NCBI RefSeq assembly: GCF_014084045.1
Contig: NZ_CP043732.1
Coordinates: 62,001 to 126,000 of the forward strand
DNA from: Microbacterium esteraromaticum
Lineage (GTDB): Bacteria > Actinomycetota > Actinomycetes > Actinomycetales > Microbacteriaceae
Reading direction: 5' to 3'
DNA length: 64,000 nt
The notes beneath the pieces are model-generated. The model had not been told where the DNA came from. It searched no databases and saw only the letters and a program-made list of their open reading frames with translations. This document shows, piece after piece, positions 32,745 to 43,964 of this stretch. How positions within the stretch are numbered: position 1 is the first letter of the stretch; each line of letters starts with the position of its first letter. The position numbers were made by a program, and so were the translations under genes.

Positions 32745-34106
32745 TCAGGCGGTGATGCGCTCGTGCACGATCGGCTTGCGCGACGCGACCCCTGAGCCCG
32801 CCGCCTGAGCCGAAACAGCGTCGGAGAGGCGGGGTGAGGCGTCGGCGTCGATCTCGTAGGCGCCGTCCAGCGCCTCGAGTGCGCGGGCGAAGCGGCCCTC
32901 GTCGTCGGCCGACAGGGTGAACAGCGGCTGCCCCGCGACGACCTTCTCGCCCGGCTTGACGGCGAGGTCGATGCCGGCGGCGAAGATCACCGGGTCCTCC
33001 GCGCGTGCGCGTCCTGCCCCCAGACGCCAGGCGGCGATGCCGAACGGCAGCGCATCCATGCGGGTCACCACGCCGTCGCGGTCGGCCGTGACGACATGCG
33101 TCTCCCGTGCCGTCGGCAGCGGGGCGTCCGGATCGCCGTCCTGCGCGCGGATCATCGCCTTCCAGCTGTCCATCGCCCGGCCGTCGTCGAGGGCCGCCTC
33201 GACGTCGGCGTCGGGCTGCCCTGCCAGGGCGAGCATCTCGCGCGCAAGGGCGAGGGTCAGCTCGCGCACATCGGAGGGACCGCCGCCGGCGAGGATCTCG
33301 ACGGACTCGCGAACCTCGTTCGCGTTGCCGATCGCGAGCCCGAGCGGCACGTTCATGTCGGTCAGCAGCGCCGTGGTCGCCACACCGGAGTCTGTGCCGA
33401 GCTCGACCATCGTGCGCGCCAGCTCGCGGGCGCGGTCGATGTCCTGCATGAAGGCGCCGTTGCCGAACTTGACGTCCAGCACGAGGGCATCGGTTCCCTC
33501 GGCGATCTTCTTCGACATGATGCTCGAGGCGATCAGCGGGATCGCCTCGACGGTGCCCGTCACATCGCGCAGCGCGTACAGCTTCTTGTCGGCGGGGGCG
33601 AGGCCGGAACCCGCGGCGCAGATCACGGCGCCGACGTCGCTCTGCATCTGCGCGAACATCTCGTCGTTGCTGAGCGCTGCCCGCCATCCGGGGATCGACT
33701 CGAGCTTGTCGAGCGTGCCGCCGGTGTGACCGAGGCCGCGGCCGCTGAGCTGCGGCACGGCGACGCCGAACACGGCCACCAGCGGCGCCAGCGGCAGTGT
33801 GATCTTGTCTCCCACACCGCCCGTGGAGTGCTTGTCGACCGTCTTCTTGCCCAGGGCGGCGAAGCTCATCCGCTCCCCCGACGCGATCATCGCGTCGGTC
33901 AGCACGCGGATCTCGTCGCGCTGCATGCCCTGCTGGAACACTGCCATCGCGAACGAGGCCATCTGCGCGTCCGAGACGTAGCCGCGCGTGTACGCGTCGA
34001 CCATCCAGCGCAGCGCCTTCTCGGGCACCGTACCGCCGTCTCGCTTGGCCCGAATGACGTCGATCGCGTCGAAGGCCTCGACGCCTCCCTGTGCCTGGCC
34101 GCTCAT
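32745..34106 (-). CDS. deoA: Thymidine (pyrimidine nucleoside) phosphorylase
   Basis: This 453-residue enzyme splits thymidine or deoxyuridine to base and deoxyribose-1-phosphate. The phosphate/nucleoside signature KHSTGGVGDKITLPLAPLVA, SGRGLGHTGGTLDKLESIPG and the SSIMSKKIAEG segment are all present, with the GGGPSDVRELT loop and the C-terminal alpha/beta domain. ATG 34106 overlaps the cdd stop (ATGA), so it is coupled to cytidine deaminase, which supplies deoxyuridine. The long open frame upstream of this ATG belongs to cdd in another frame. Confidence 0.96.
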   Translation of the reverse strand: MSGQAQGGVEAFDAIDVIRAKRDGGTVPEKALRWMVDAYTRGYVSDAQMASFAMAVFQQGMQRDEIRVLTDAMIASGERMSFAALGKKTVDKHSTGGVGDKITLPLAPLVAVFGVAVPQLSGRGLGHTGGTLDKLESIPGWRAALSNDEMFAQMQSDVGAVICAAGSGLAPADKKLYALRDVTGTVEAIPLIASSIMSKKIAEGTDALVLDVKFGNGAFMQDIDRARELARTMVELGTDSGVATTALLTDMNVPLGLAIGNANEVRESVEILAGGGPSDVRELTLALAREMLALAGQPDADVEAALDDGRAMDSWKAMIRAQDGDPDAPLPTARETHVVTADRDGVVTRMDALPFGIAAWRLGAGRARAEDPVIFAAGIDLAVKPGEKVVAGQPLFTLSADDEGRFARALEALDGAYEIDADASPRLSDAVSAQAAGSGVASRKPIVHERITA

Positions 34107-34501
34107 CGGGCCTCCTCCAGATCGCGAGGCCCGAATGCGTCGGGCAGCACCTCGTCGATGGTGCGGATGCCCGAGACGGTCTCCAGCAGCATCTCGGTGC
34201 TGGAGTGCTCGAACAGCAGCTGACGGCAGCGACCGCACGGCATGATCGTCTGCCCGTCGTTGTTGACGCACACGAACGCGACCAGACGGCCGCCGCCCGA
34301 CATGTGCAGGTCGCCGACGAGGGCGCACTCGGCGCAGAGACCGACGCCGTACGAGGCGTTCTCGACGTTGCATCCCGCGACGATGCGCCCGTCGTCGACG
34401 AGGGCGGCGGCGCCGACCCGGTACCGCGAATAGGGCGCGTAGGCCTTCTGCATCGCCTCGGTGGCGACCTGTCTGAGCTCGTCCCAATCGATGTCGGTCA
34501 C
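34103..34501 (-). CDS. cdd: Cytidine deaminase
   Basis: This 132-residue zinc enzyme converts (deoxy)cytidine to (deoxy)uridine. It begins VTDIDWDELRQVATEAMQKA and has AYAPYSRYRVGAA, GCNVENASYGVGLCAE with the zinc Cys and catalytic Glu (CAE), and MPCGRCRQLL with the other two zinc cysteines. GTG 34501 has AGGAG six bases upstream. It follows the second permease gene by eight bases and overlaps deoA, so uptake and catabolism are in one transcript. Confidence 0.96.
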   Translation of the reverse strand: MTDIDWDELRQVATEAMQKAYAPYSRYRVGAAALVDDGRIVAGCNVENASYGVGLCAECALVGDLHMSGGGRLVAFVCVNNDGQTIMPCGRCRQLLFEHSSTEMLLETVSGIRTIDEVLPDAFGPRDLEEAR

Positions 34502-34509
34502 GTGTTCTC

Positions 34510-35802
34510 CTATGACTTGATGTACGGCTCGCCGTCGGCCGCAGGCGGCCGGGAGCGTCCGACCAGACCGGCGACGGCGAAGATCGTCACGACGTACGGC
34601 AGCATGAGCATGAACTGGCTGGGCACCGGAGAGCCGATGACGCTGAGCACGCCCTGCAGGTTGGTGGCGAAGCCGAACAGCAGCGCGGCGAGGGTCGCGC
34701 GGATCGGGTCCCACTTTCCGAAGATCACCGCGGCGAGGGCGATGAAGCCCGCACCGGCCGTCATCTCCTGGTTGAACCGCGGGACGGAGACGAGCGTGTA
34801 GAACGCACCGCCCAGGCCCGCGACGGCGCCGCCGAGGAGCACCGCGCGATAGCGGGTCGCCGCGACCTTGATGCCCACCGTGTCCGCCGCCTGCGGGTGC
34901 TCGCCGACTGCGCGCAGCCGCAGGCCCCAGCGGGTGCGGTACAGGCCGAACCAGACCAGCGCGACGACCGCGTACATGAGGTACACGATGAACGACTGCT
35001 GGAACAGGATCGGGCCGATCAGCGGGATCTCGCTGAGCACGGGGATCGGCACCACCGAGAAGGTGTCCGGGCTGTTCATGGTCTCGGTGTTGGGGGCCAG
35101 CACCTGACGGAACAGGAAGGTCGTGATGCCGATCACCAGCACGTTCAGCACCACGCCGACGATCACCTGGTCGACGTAGTAGGTGATGGTGAAGACGCCG
35201 AGCACGAGCGCGACGAGCACGCCCGCGAGCATGGCGGCGACGAGACCCGCCCACGGTGTGCCCGCGAGCGATCCGGCGATCGCTGCGGTGAAGGCCCCCG
35301 CGAGCATCTGCGCCTCGATCGCGATGTTCACCACGCCCGCCCGCTCGCCGATGACGCCGCCGAGGGCGCCGAAGATCAGCGGGGTGGCGAGCGCGAGCGC
35401 ACCCGCGAGCAGACCGATCATCGGCAGCGTCGCGCCGGCGCCGGCCCACGCGAGGAAGCCGATGAGCAGCACGGCGACGTACACGACGATCAGCCAGAGC
35501 GGCAGGCGACGGTGCGCGAGCACCGTCATCGCCGCGTAGCCGGTGCACAGCGCCAGCAGCAGCACGGCGACCCACGCGGTGGCCGTCGCAGGCAGCAGCA
35601 CGTCCGGAACGGCGATCGCCGCGTTCTGCTCGGCGAGCCGGAAGGTGGTCATGCCTGGGCGCGGCACGAGCAGCGGAAGCAGCGCGAAGAGCACGGTGAA
35701 GAGGCCGAAGATGACCGGCGCCTTCCACGAGACGACGGCGACGACGCGCGGCTGGTCGATGTCGCTCTGCGGCGCATCGTTCACGTGCGTGGTGAGGCTC
35801 AT
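34510..35802 (-). CDS. Nucleoside ABC transporter permease (NupQ-like)
   Basis: This 430-residue membrane protein has about ten helices and belongs to the BPD_transp_2 group. LATPLIFGALGGVIGERAGVV and the VNIAIEAQMLAGAF segment are the family core, followed by VGEHPQAADTVGIKV, the cytoplasmic coupling loop. It forms the membrane channel with the second permease encoded just upstream; the start overlaps that gene in ATGA. Relatives in Bacillus and Streptococcus import purine and pyrimidine nucleosides. Position directly before cdd, deoA and add supports this. Confidence 0.92.
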   Translation of the reverse strand: MSLTTHVNDAPQSDIDQPRVVAVVSWKAPVIFGLFTVLFALLPLLVPRPGMTTFRLAEQNAAIAVPDVLLPATATAWVAVLLLALCTGYAAMTVLAHRRLPLWLIVVYVAVLLIGFLAWAGAGATLPMIGLLAGALALATPLIFGALGGVIGERAGVVNIAIEAQMLAGAFTAAIAGSLAGTPWAGLVAAMLAGVLVALVLGVFTITYYVDQVIVGVVLNVLVIGITTFLFRQVLAPNTETMNSPDTFSVVPIPVLSEIPLIGPILFQQSFIVYLMYAVVALVWFGLYRTRWGLRLRAVGEHPQAADTVGIKVAATRYRAVLLGGAVAGLGGAFYTLVSVPRFNQEMTAGAGFIALAAVIFGKWDPIRATLAALLFGFATNLQGVLSVIGSPVPSQFMLMLPYVVTIFAVAGLVGRSRPPAADGEPYIKS

Positions 35803-37111
35803 GCCGACACCTTCTTTCCCTCGGTCTCGCTCTTTCCCTCGGTCTCGCTGCGGCGGGCCTTCGCGACCCGCTTGGCCTTGCGGCTGGGACGGCCGGGCTG
35901 AGGCAGGCCGAAGATCGCGCGCACCAGTGGCGGCGCGGCGATGAAGAGCACGATCAGCGACTGCACGACGAGGATGATCTCGACCGGGATGCCCTGCGAG
36001 GACTGCATGGTGAAGCCGCCGGTCTTGAACGCGCCGAACAGCAGACCGGCGAACAGGATCCCGATCGGCGAGGAGCGCCCGAGCAGAGCGACCGTGATGG
36101 CGTCGAAGCCGATGCCCGCGTCGATGCCGCCGCTGAAGCCGCGCACCTCGGTGCCGAGCACCTGGCTGACGCCGGCGATGCCGACCAGCGCCCCGGCGAT
36201 GAGCATCACGACGAAGTACATGCGTCCGACGTCGATGCCGGCGACCTTCGCCGCCGAGGGGTTCTCACCCACCGCGCGGAAGCGGAACCCGAGCGACGAG
36301 CGCTCCAGCAGCCACCAGGTGAACGCGACGGCGACCAGCGCGAGCAGGAAGCCGGCGTGCAGCTTGTATGTCGGGCCGAGCAGCTGCGGCAGCACGGCCG
36401 TCTCTGCCATCGGCGCCGTCTTCGGGTTGCTCGAGCCAGGCGCCTGCAGCAGACCCTGCGTTGCGAGCATCCATGCCAGCAGGTAGAAGGCGATGTGGTT
36501 GAGCATGATCGTCGTGATCACCTCGTGCGCACCGGTGCGGGCCTTGAGCAGGCCCGCGATCCCCGCCCAGATCGCCGCGGCGACGAGTCCGGCGACGATC
36601 GCGGCGACGAGGTGCAGGCCCATCGGCAGGTCCATCGCGGTGGCGACGTAGCCCGCGGCGGCCGCGGCCATCAGCATCTGACCCTGACCGCCGATGTTGA
36701 ACAGTCCCGCGCGGAACGCGAGGCCCACTCCGAGGCCGGCCGCGATCAGCGGGGTCGCGAACTTCAGCGTCTCGGTGAGGGGGCGGATGCCCTTCTCGAA
36801 CGTGTCGGCGTTGAAGTTGTAGATCGCACCGCGGAACAGCGCGGCATACGCGCCGGTCACGGCCTCCCAGATCGCCGCGAAGGTGTCGGCGGGCTGGGCG
36901 AAGAAGTAGCCGGAGGCCGTCTGCACCTCCTCGTTGGTGGCGGCGATCATGATCGAGCCGACGAGCACCGCGAGCAGCACGGCCAGCAGCGAGATGATGC
37001 CGTTGCCCGTGACGATCGCCTGCAGCGTCGTCTGCCAGCGCGACGGTGCGATCTTGGTCTCGGGCTCGGCGAGGGGTGCCGACGGCTGGGGGGCCGGCGT
37101 CTGGGTCGCGC

Positions 37112-37115
<4 letters not shown>
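35799..37115 (-). CDS. Nucleoside ABC transporter permease (NupP-like)
   Basis: This 438-residue membrane protein has about ten helices and an N-terminal Pro/Thr-rich cytoplasmic stretch. The core is PLIAAGLGVGLAFRAGLFN and IGGQGQMLMAAAAAGY, then VGENPSAAKVAGIDVGRMY as the coupling loop. The C-terminal tail is very basic then charged (PSRKAKRVAKARRS) and ends with a duplicated SETEGK. GTG 37115 has GGAGGGA seven bases upstream and overlaps the ATPase stop in GTGA. It is the partner permease of the NupQ-like protein. Confidence 0.92.
35814..35849. repeat. Tandem duplication of 18 bp in the permease C-terminus
   Basis: ctttccctcggtctcgct occurs twice back to back (35814-35831 and 35832-35849). 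It encodes SETEGK twice near the C-terminal end of the NupP-like permease, in frame. Confidence 0.95.
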
Positions 37116-38698
<1,583 letters not shown>

Positions 38699-38722
38699 GT
38701 GTTGATCCTATTCAGGCAGAAA

Positions 38723-38752
38723 CGGGGAGGCCGGCATCCGCCGACCTCCCCG
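38723..38752 (-). terminator. Intercistronic hairpin between binding protein and ATPase genes
   Basis: On the minus strand CGGGGAGG pairs with CCTCCCCG, continued by CGGC/GCCG with one T-G wobble and a GGAT loop, then TTTCTGCC. It lies in the 65 bases after the lipoprotein stop. Probably a partial terminator that keeps the binding protein in excess. Confidence 0.75.
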
Positions 38753-38763
38753 ATTCGGGAGCG

Positions 38764-39864
38764 TTACTTGCTCAGGTACGAGGTGACCTCGACCTTGCCG
38801 TCGATGATGTCCTGCTGGAGCTGCGTGACCTCGTCCTGCAGCGCCGCGTCCACCTTGTCGGCGAAGTTGTGCAGCTCGGCGATGCCGACGCCCTTGTTCT
38901 CGAGCGTGCCGACGTACGCCTCTGCGTCGAACTCGTCCTCGCCGCTCGAGAGCACTGCCTCGTAGGTCGAGAGGTCCATGGCCTTGAGCACCGAGGTGAG
39001 CACCACGTCTGCGGTCGACGGGTCGGTGACGAACAGGTCGGCGTCAGCGCCGATCAGCGCGATGTCCTTGCCGGACTCCTTGATCGCCTGCTGTGCCGAC
39101 TGGTAGATCGGTCCGCCGACGGGGAGGATGACGTCGACGCCCTGGTTGAGGATGTTGACCGCGACCTGCTTGGCGTCGGGGTTGGCCTCGAAGCCGCCGG
39201 TGAACGAGCCGGTCTTGCCGTCCCAGCCGACGACCTGGACGTCCGTGCCCTTGACCTCGTTGTAGTGGTCGACGCCCTGCTTGAAGCCGTCCATGAAGAT
39301 CGTCACGGTCGGGAACTCCATGCCGCCGAAGGTGCCGACCTTGCCGGTCTTCGAGTAGCCGGCCGAGAGGTAGCCCGCGAGGAACGCGGCCTCAGCCGTG
39401 TTGTACAGCAGCGGCTTGACGTTCTCCGCGTCCTTCTCGCCGTTGAAGTCGTTGTCAGCCGCGTCGTCGACGAGGATGAAGTCGACGTCGGGGTTCGCGG
39501 TCGCGGCCTCGACGGTCGCGGCCGACAGCGCGAAGCCGACGGCGACGATCGCGTTGCATCCCTCGTCGACGAGGTTCGTGACGTTGGGGCCGTACTCGGT
39601 CTCTGCGTTCGACTGCACAGCCTTGAGCTCGACACCGAGCTCCTCCGCCGCCTTCTCCGAGCCCTCGAACGAGAGCTGGTTGAAGGACTTGTCGTCGAAG
39701 CCGCCCATGTCCGAGACGATGCAGGGCAGGAAGTCGGACGCGGCGGGCTTGTCGCCGTCGCCCGCCGGCTTCTCAGCAGGAGCCTGGCCACAGGCGGCGA
39801 GACTCAGGACGACGCCGGCGGCGACCGTGACGCCGAGCAGCTTCTTGGTGATGGAGATGGACAC
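38764..39864 (-). CDS. BMP-family nucleoside-binding lipoprotein
   Basis: This 366-residue lipoprotein captures substrate outside the cell for the nucleoside ABC importer. Signal peptide MSISITKKLLGVTVAAGVVL leads to a lipobox SLAAC with lipidated C25. The mature protein has a Gly/Lys-rich linker, then the BMP/PnrA domain with VSDMGGFDDKSFNQLSFEG and GYLSAGYSKTGKVGTFGG. GTG 39864 has GGGAGG six bases upstream. As first gene of the operon it is followed by a hairpin that should limit downstream transcription. Confidence 0.95.
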   Translation of the reverse strand: MSISITKKLLGVTVAAGVVLSLAACGQAPAEKPAGDGDKPAASDFLPCIVSDMGGFDDKSFNQLSFEGSEKAAEELGVELKAVQSNAETEYGPNVTNLVDEGCNAIVAVGFALSAATVEAATANPDVDFILVDDAADNDFNGEKDAENVKPLLYNTAEAAFLAGYLSAGYSKTGKVGTFGGMEFPTVTIFMDGFKQGVDHYNEVKGTDVQVVGWDGKTGSFTGGFEANPDAKQVAVNILNQGVDVILPVGGPIYQSAQQAIKESGKDIALIGADADLFVTDPSTADVVLTSVLKAMDLSTYEAVLSSGEDEFDAEAYVGTLENKGVGIAELHNFADKVDAALQDEVTQLQQDIIDGKVEVTSYLSK

Positions 39865-39907
39865 TCATGCCTCCCGGGTGATCTCCGCGGACATCGCGGA
39901 TCGATCG

Positions 39908-39968
39908 AGGTTACCCAGTGTTACGGGATTCGTGCACGCCCGCCCCGGTTGTGCTGGCGAAAGGTTAC
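39908..39968 (-). promoter_or_regulatory. Promoter region of the nucleoside operon with three GTAAC copies
   Basis: On the minus strand TAACCT at 39908-39913 can be a -10 box about 36 bases before the GTG. GTAAC occurs three times (39910-39914, 39920-39924, 39964-39968), possible half-sites of a regulator. The assignment is tentative. Confidence 0.4.
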
Positions 39969-40021
39969 AAATCCGCAATGATGACCGCCGAGCGGTCTTG
40001 GCCATGCCCGACAGGGCGCGT

Positions 40022-41134
40022 TCAGAGCACGTCGCCGCGACCGGTCAGCTTGAGCGACTCGACGACGCCCTTGACTCGCTGAGCGTGCTCGACAGTGGTC
40101 ACCAGCAGCGCGTCGTCGGTGTCGACGACGACGATGTCCTGCACTCCGACCAGGCTGATCACGCGCGAGGTCTGCGACACCAGGATGCCGCTCGCCGCAT
40201 CCGAGAGCACCCGCGCACGCGGACCGAGCACGGCGAGGTCGTTCTTGCGCCCGTTGGTGATGAGCTTGGTGAGCGAGGCGAAGTCGCCGACGTCGTCCCA
40301 GTCGAAGTGCCCGGGCACGACCGCGAGCCTGCCGCGCTCTGCCGCCGGCTCCGCGACCGCGTAGTCGATCGCGATCTTCTTCAGCCTGGGCCAGAGGCGA
40401 TCGACGGCAGGCCCTCGGCGGTCGCGGTCGTCCCACGCCTCGGCGAGCTCCATGAGGCCGGCGTGCAGTTCGGGCTCGTTCTCGCGCAGTTCGTCGAGCA
40501 GCACGCTCGCCTTCGCGATGAACATGCCCGCGTTCCACAGGTGCGCGCGGTCGGCCACGTACGCCTTGGCGGTCTCGAGATCGGGCTTCTCCACGAAGCG
40601 CTCGACGAGAGCGGCCTCCCTGGCGCCGTCGACGACGAGCTCGGCGCCCTTCTCGATGTAGCCGAAGCCGATCGCGGGCTCGGTCGGGGTGATGCCGATG
40701 GTGCAGATGTAGCCTTCCCGCGCGACCTCGACCGCGTCGCGCACAGCGAACTCGAACACCCGCGTGCCCCGGATCACATGGTCGGCGCTGAAGGAGCCGA
40801 TGATCACGTCGGGGTCGCGCCGATGCAGGATCGCGGCGGCGAGGCCGATGGCCGCCGCCGACTCCCGCGGCTCGGACTCGAGGAAGACATTCGCATCCGG
40901 GATGCCTGGCAACTGCGCCTCGACGGCCGCACGATGCGCGCGGCCCGTGACGACGGCGATGCGGTCCTCCCCCGCGAGCGGCACGAGGCGGTCCCATGTG
41001 TCGCGAAGCAGCGAGTGCCCCGAGCCGGTGAGGTCGTGCAGGAACTTCGGGGCATCGGCCCGGGAGAGCGGCCACAGCCTGCTGCCGATCCCGCCGGCCG
41101 GGATCACCGCGTAGAAGTCGTCGATTCGCGCCAT
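40022..41134 (-). CDS. manC: Mannose-1-phosphate guanylyltransferase
   Basis: This 370-residue cytosolic enzyme makes GDP-mannose from mannose-1-phosphate and GTP for wall glycans and lipoglycans. It has the nucleotidyltransferase signature AVIPAGGIGSRLWPLSR with ADAPKF, then SADHVI, the FVEKPD segment, LWNAGMFI and a C-terminal left-handed helix region. The isomerase domain of bifunctional enzymes is absent. ATG 41134 lies six bases after TAGGTT on the minus strand. It is divergent from sdhC and 157 bases upstream of the nucleoside operon. Confidence 0.94.
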   Translation of the reverse strand: MARIDDFYAVIPAGGIGSRLWPLSRADAPKFLHDLTGSGHSLLRDTWDRLVPLAGEDRIAVVTGRAHRAAVEAQLPGIPDANVFLESEPRESAAAIGLAAAILHRRDPDVIIGSFSADHVIRGTRVFEFAVRDAVEVAREGYICTIGITPTEPAIGFGYIEKGAELVVDGAREAALVERFVEKPDLETAKAYVADRAHLWNAGMFIAKASVLLDELRENEPELHAGLMELAEAWDDRDRRGPAVDRLWPRLKKIAIDYAVAEPAAERGRLAVVPGHFDWDDVGDFASLTKLITNGRKNDLAVLGPRARVLSDAASGILVSQTSRVISLVGVQDIVVVDTDDALLVTTVEHAQRVKGVVESLKLTGRGDVL

Positions 41135-41140
41135 GCCCCA

Positions 41141-41146
41141 AACCTA
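41141..41146 (-). promoter_or_regulatory. Leaderless -10 box of manC
   Basis: TAGGTT on the minus strand lies six bases before ATG 41134. Confidence 0.6.
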
Positions 41147-41196
41147 CCGGGAGCGGCTAAGGGTCCCCTTCGTCGCACTCAGCCAGCTGACAGGAA

Positions 41197-41202
41197 TAGG
41201 AT
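41197..41202 (+). promoter_or_regulatory. -10 box of the sdhCDAB operon
   Basis: TAGGAT would start transcription near 41209 and leave a leader of about 53 bases before GTG 41262, unlike the leaderless genes nearby. Confidence 0.45.
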
Positions 41203-41261
41203 GAATGAGGTCGGGCGTGCCCGGATGCATGCACGACGTCTCATCGATCAGGGAGGACGAC

Positions 41262-41696
41262 GTGTCCACGAGCACACGCTTGACACCGTCGATTTCGGAG
41301 ACCACGTCGAGGTCTCCGCGCGGCACACTGTATCGAGGCCGCGAAGGCATGTGGTCGTGGGTGCTGCACCGCATCACCGGCGTCGCGATCTTCTTCTTCC
41401 TCCTCGTGCACGTCCTCGACACCTCGCTCATCCGCGTCTCGCCCGAGGCGTACGACGCGGTGATCGGCACGTACAAGAACCCGATCATGGCGTTCGGCGA
41501 GGTGGTGCTGGTCGCCGGCATCGCGTTCCACGCCTTCAACGGCCTGCGGATCATCGTCGTCGACCTGTGGTCGAAGGGTGCGAAGTACCAGCGCCAGCTG
41601 TTCTGGATCGTGCTGGGTCTCTGGGCCGTGGTGATGCTCGGCTTCGTTCCCCGCCACCTGTCGCTCGCGTTCGCCGGATTCGGAGGGGGTCACTGA
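41262..41696 (+). CDS. sdhC: Succinate dehydrogenase cytochrome b556 subunit
   Basis: This membrane anchor of complex II binds haem and passes electrons to menaquinone. The 144-residue protein has three helices. The family motif [20 protein letters not shown] is followed by [10 protein letters not shown], and [14 protein letters not shown] contains a haem-ligand His candidate. GTG 41262 is chosen because GGGAGGA is six bases upstream; an ATG at 41205 in the same frame has no support. The stop overlaps the sdhD start (TGATG). Confidence 0.93.
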   Translation: MSTSTRLTPSISETTSRSPRGTLYRGREGMWSWVLHRITGVAIFFFLLVHVLDTSLIRVSPEAYDAVIGTYKNPIMAFGEVVLVAGIAFHAFNGLRIIVVDLWSKGAKYQRQLFWIVLGLWAVVMLGFVPRHLSLAFAGFGGGH

Positions 41697-42139
41697 TGAC
41701 CACGCAGACCGCTGCTCCCGCAGCCCGTCGCCAGCGCGGAGTCAACCTCGAGAAGTGGGGCTGGCTGTTCATGCGCGGCTCCGGCGTGCTGCTCGTCGTG
41801 CTGATCTTCGGCCACCTGTTCGTCAACCTGATGGTCGACGAGGGCATCCACCAGCTCGACTTCGCGTTCATCGCCGGCAAGTTCGCCACGCCCTTCTGGC
41901 AGTGGTGGGACGTGCTGATGCTCTGGCTCGCGCTGATCCACGGCGCGAACGGCATGCGCACCATCGTCAACGACTACGTCACCAACGAGAAGGCCCGCAA
42001 GGCGCTCGTCTGGGCGCTGGGCCTGGCGGCGGCGCTCCTCATCATCCTGGGCACCCTCGTGGTGTTCACGTTCGACCCCTGCGCGGGCGTCCTCGAGGAC
42101 GGCTCGATGTGGGAGACCTGCCAGGCACTGGGCAAGTAA
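41696..42139 (+). CDS. sdhD: Succinate dehydrogenase membrane anchor subunit
   Basis: This 147-residue second anchor of complex II has three hydrophobic helices, after a basic N-terminus ([16 protein letters not shown]). [13 protein letters not shown] supplies a His for haem or quinone, and [14 protein letters not shown] is the family's second landmark. The protein ends [18 protein letters not shown], with two Cys. ATG 41696 overlaps the sdhC stop. The sdhA start follows 17 bases after the sdhD stop. Confidence 0.92.
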   Translation: MTTQTAAPAARRQRGVNLEKWGWLFMRGSGVLLVVLIFGHLFVNLMVDEGIHQLDFAFIAGKFATPFWQWWDVLMLWLALIHGANGMRTIVNDYVTNEKARKALVWALGLAAALLIILGTLVVFTFDPCAGVLEDGSMWETCQALGK

Positions 42140-42156
42140 GCGAAGAAGGCAGATCA

Positions 42157-43962
42157 TTGACTACGCAGACCTCTGACTCCGTCGTGCGCGACGGGGTGCA
42201 CTACCACCAGTTCGACATCGTCATCGTCGGCGCCGGCGGCGCGGGCATGCGCGCGGCCATCGAGGCCGGCCCCGGCGCCAGGACCGCCGTGATCACCAAG
42301 CTGTACCCCACGCGCTCGCACACCGGCGCCGCGCAGGGCGGCATGGCGGCTGCCCTCGCGAACGTCGAGGACGACAACTGGGAGTGGCACACCTACGACA
42401 CGGTCAAGGGCGGCGACTACCTCGTCGACCAGGACGCTGCGGAGATCCTCGCCAAGGAGGCCATCGACGCTGTCATCGACCTCGAGAACATGGGCCTGCC
42501 GTTCAACCGCACCCCGGACGGCAAGATCGACCAGCGCCGCTTCGGCGGTCACACCGCCGAGCACGGCAAGACCCCTGTGCGCCGCGCCTGCTACGCCGCC
42601 GACCGCACCGGTCACATGATCCTGCAGACGCTGTTCCAGAACTGCGTCAAGCTCGGCATCAACTTCTTCAACGAGTTCTATGTGCTCGACCTGATCACCG
42701 TGAAGGACGCCGCCGGCGCCACGCAGGTGGCCGGCGTGGTCGCATACGACCTCGCCACGGGCGACCTGCACGTCTTCCAGTCCAAGGCCGTGATCTTCGC
42801 GACCGGCGGCTTCGGCAAGATCTTCAAGACCACGTCGAACGCGCACACCCTCACCGGTGACGGCGTCGGCATCATCTGGCGCAAGGGCCTGCCGCTGGAG
42901 GACCTGGAGTTCTTCCAGTTCCACCCGACGGGCCTCGCCGGCCTCGGCATCCTGCTCACCGAGGGCGCCCGAGGCGAGGGCGCGATCCTCCGCAACGCGT
43001 CGGGTGAGCGCTTCATGGAGCGCTACGCCCCCACGATCAAGGACCTCGCCCCTCGTGACATCGTCGCCAGGAGCATGGTGCAGGAGGTGCTCGACGGACG
43101 CGGCGCCGGCCCCCACAAGGATTACGTGCTGCTCGACTGCACCCACCTGGGCGCCGAGGTGCTCGAGACCAAGCTGCCCGACATCACGGAGTTCGCCCGC
43201 ACCTACCTGGGCGTCGACCCGGTCGTCGAGCCCGTACCCGTGATGCCCACCGCGCACTACGCGATGGGCGGCATCCCGACCAACAACGACGCCGAGGTGC
43301 TCTCCGACAACTCGACCGTCGTGCCCGGTCTGTACGCCGCCGGCGAGTGCGCATGCGTGTCGGTGCACGGCTCGAACCGCCTCGGCACCAACTCGCTGCT
43401 CGACATCAACGTGTTCGGCAAGCGCGCCGGCCGCAACGCCGTCGAGTACGTCAAGACCGCCGAGTTCGTGCCGCTGCCCGAGAACCCTGCCGGTTTCGTC
43501 AAGGACATGGTCGAGGGCCTGCGCAACAACCAGGGCACCGAGCGCATCGCGGTGCTGCGCAAGAAGCTGCAGGACGAGATGGACAAGGGCGCCCAGGTGT
43601 TCCGCACCGAGGAGTCGCTGACCCACGTGCTGGGCGTCATCGAAGAACTGCGCGAGCGCTACAGGAACATCCACGTCGACGACAAGGGCAAGCGGTTCAA
43701 CACCGACCTGCTCGAGGCCGTCGAGCTGGGCTTCCTGCTCGACATCGCCGAGGTCGTCGTCTACGCCGCCCGCAACCGCAAGGAGAGCCGTGGCGGCCAC
43801 ATGCGCGACGACTTCCCGAAGCGCGATGACGAGAACTACATGAAGCACACGATGGCCTACCTCGTCGGCGATGCGCACTCGTCCGACGCCGCCGATCACA
43901 TCAAGCTGGACTGGAAGCCCGTGGTCGTCACGAACTACCAGCCCATGGAGAGGAAGTACTGA
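42157..43962 (+). CDS. sdhA: Succinate dehydrogenase flavoprotein subunit
   Basis: This 601-residue subunit oxidises succinate to fumarate with covalent FAD. It has the FAD motif [17 protein letters not shown], the flavin-linking His in [15 protein letters not shown], substrate residues in FQFHPTGL and [10 protein letters not shown], and [13 protein letters not shown]. It starts at TTG 42157, a weak start codon, with GAAGAAGG upstream; no ATG or GTG lies nearby in frame. The stop is followed by the sdhB ATG after two bases. Confidence 0.96.
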   Translation: MTTQTSDSVVRDGVHYHQFDIVIVGAGGAGMRAAIEAGPGARTAVITKLYPTRSHTGAAQGGMAAALANVEDDNWEWHTYDTVKGGDYLVDQDAAEILAKEAIDAVIDLENMGLPFNRTPDGKIDQRRFGGHTAEHGKTPVRRACYAADRTGHMILQTLFQNCVKLGINFFNEFYVLDLITVKDAAGATQVAGVVAYDLATGDLHVFQSKAVIFATGGFGKIFKTTSNAHTLTGDGVGIIWRKGLPLEDLEFFQFHPTGLAGLGILLTEGARGEGAILRNASGERFMERYAPTIKDLAPRDIVARSMVQEVLDGRGAGPHKDYVLLDCTHLGAEVLETKLPDITEFARTYLGVDPVVEPVPVMPTAHYAMGGIPTNNDAEVLSDNSTVVPGLYAAGECACVSVHGSNRLGTNSLLDINVFGKRAGRNAVEYVKTAEFVPLPENPAGFVKDMVEGLRNNQGTERIAVLRKKLQDEMDKGAQVFRTEESLTHVLGVIEELRERYRNIHVDDKGKRFNTDLLEAVELGFLLDIAEVVVYAARNRKESRGGHMRDDFPKRDDENYMKHTMAYLVGDAHSSDAADHIKLDWKPVVVTNYQPMERKY

Positions 43963-43964
43963 TC

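Noticed and set aside
32745..34487. Extended deoA frame with about 127 extra N-terminal residues
   Set aside because: The extra part is cdd in another frame; ATGA overlap and family start support ATG 34106.
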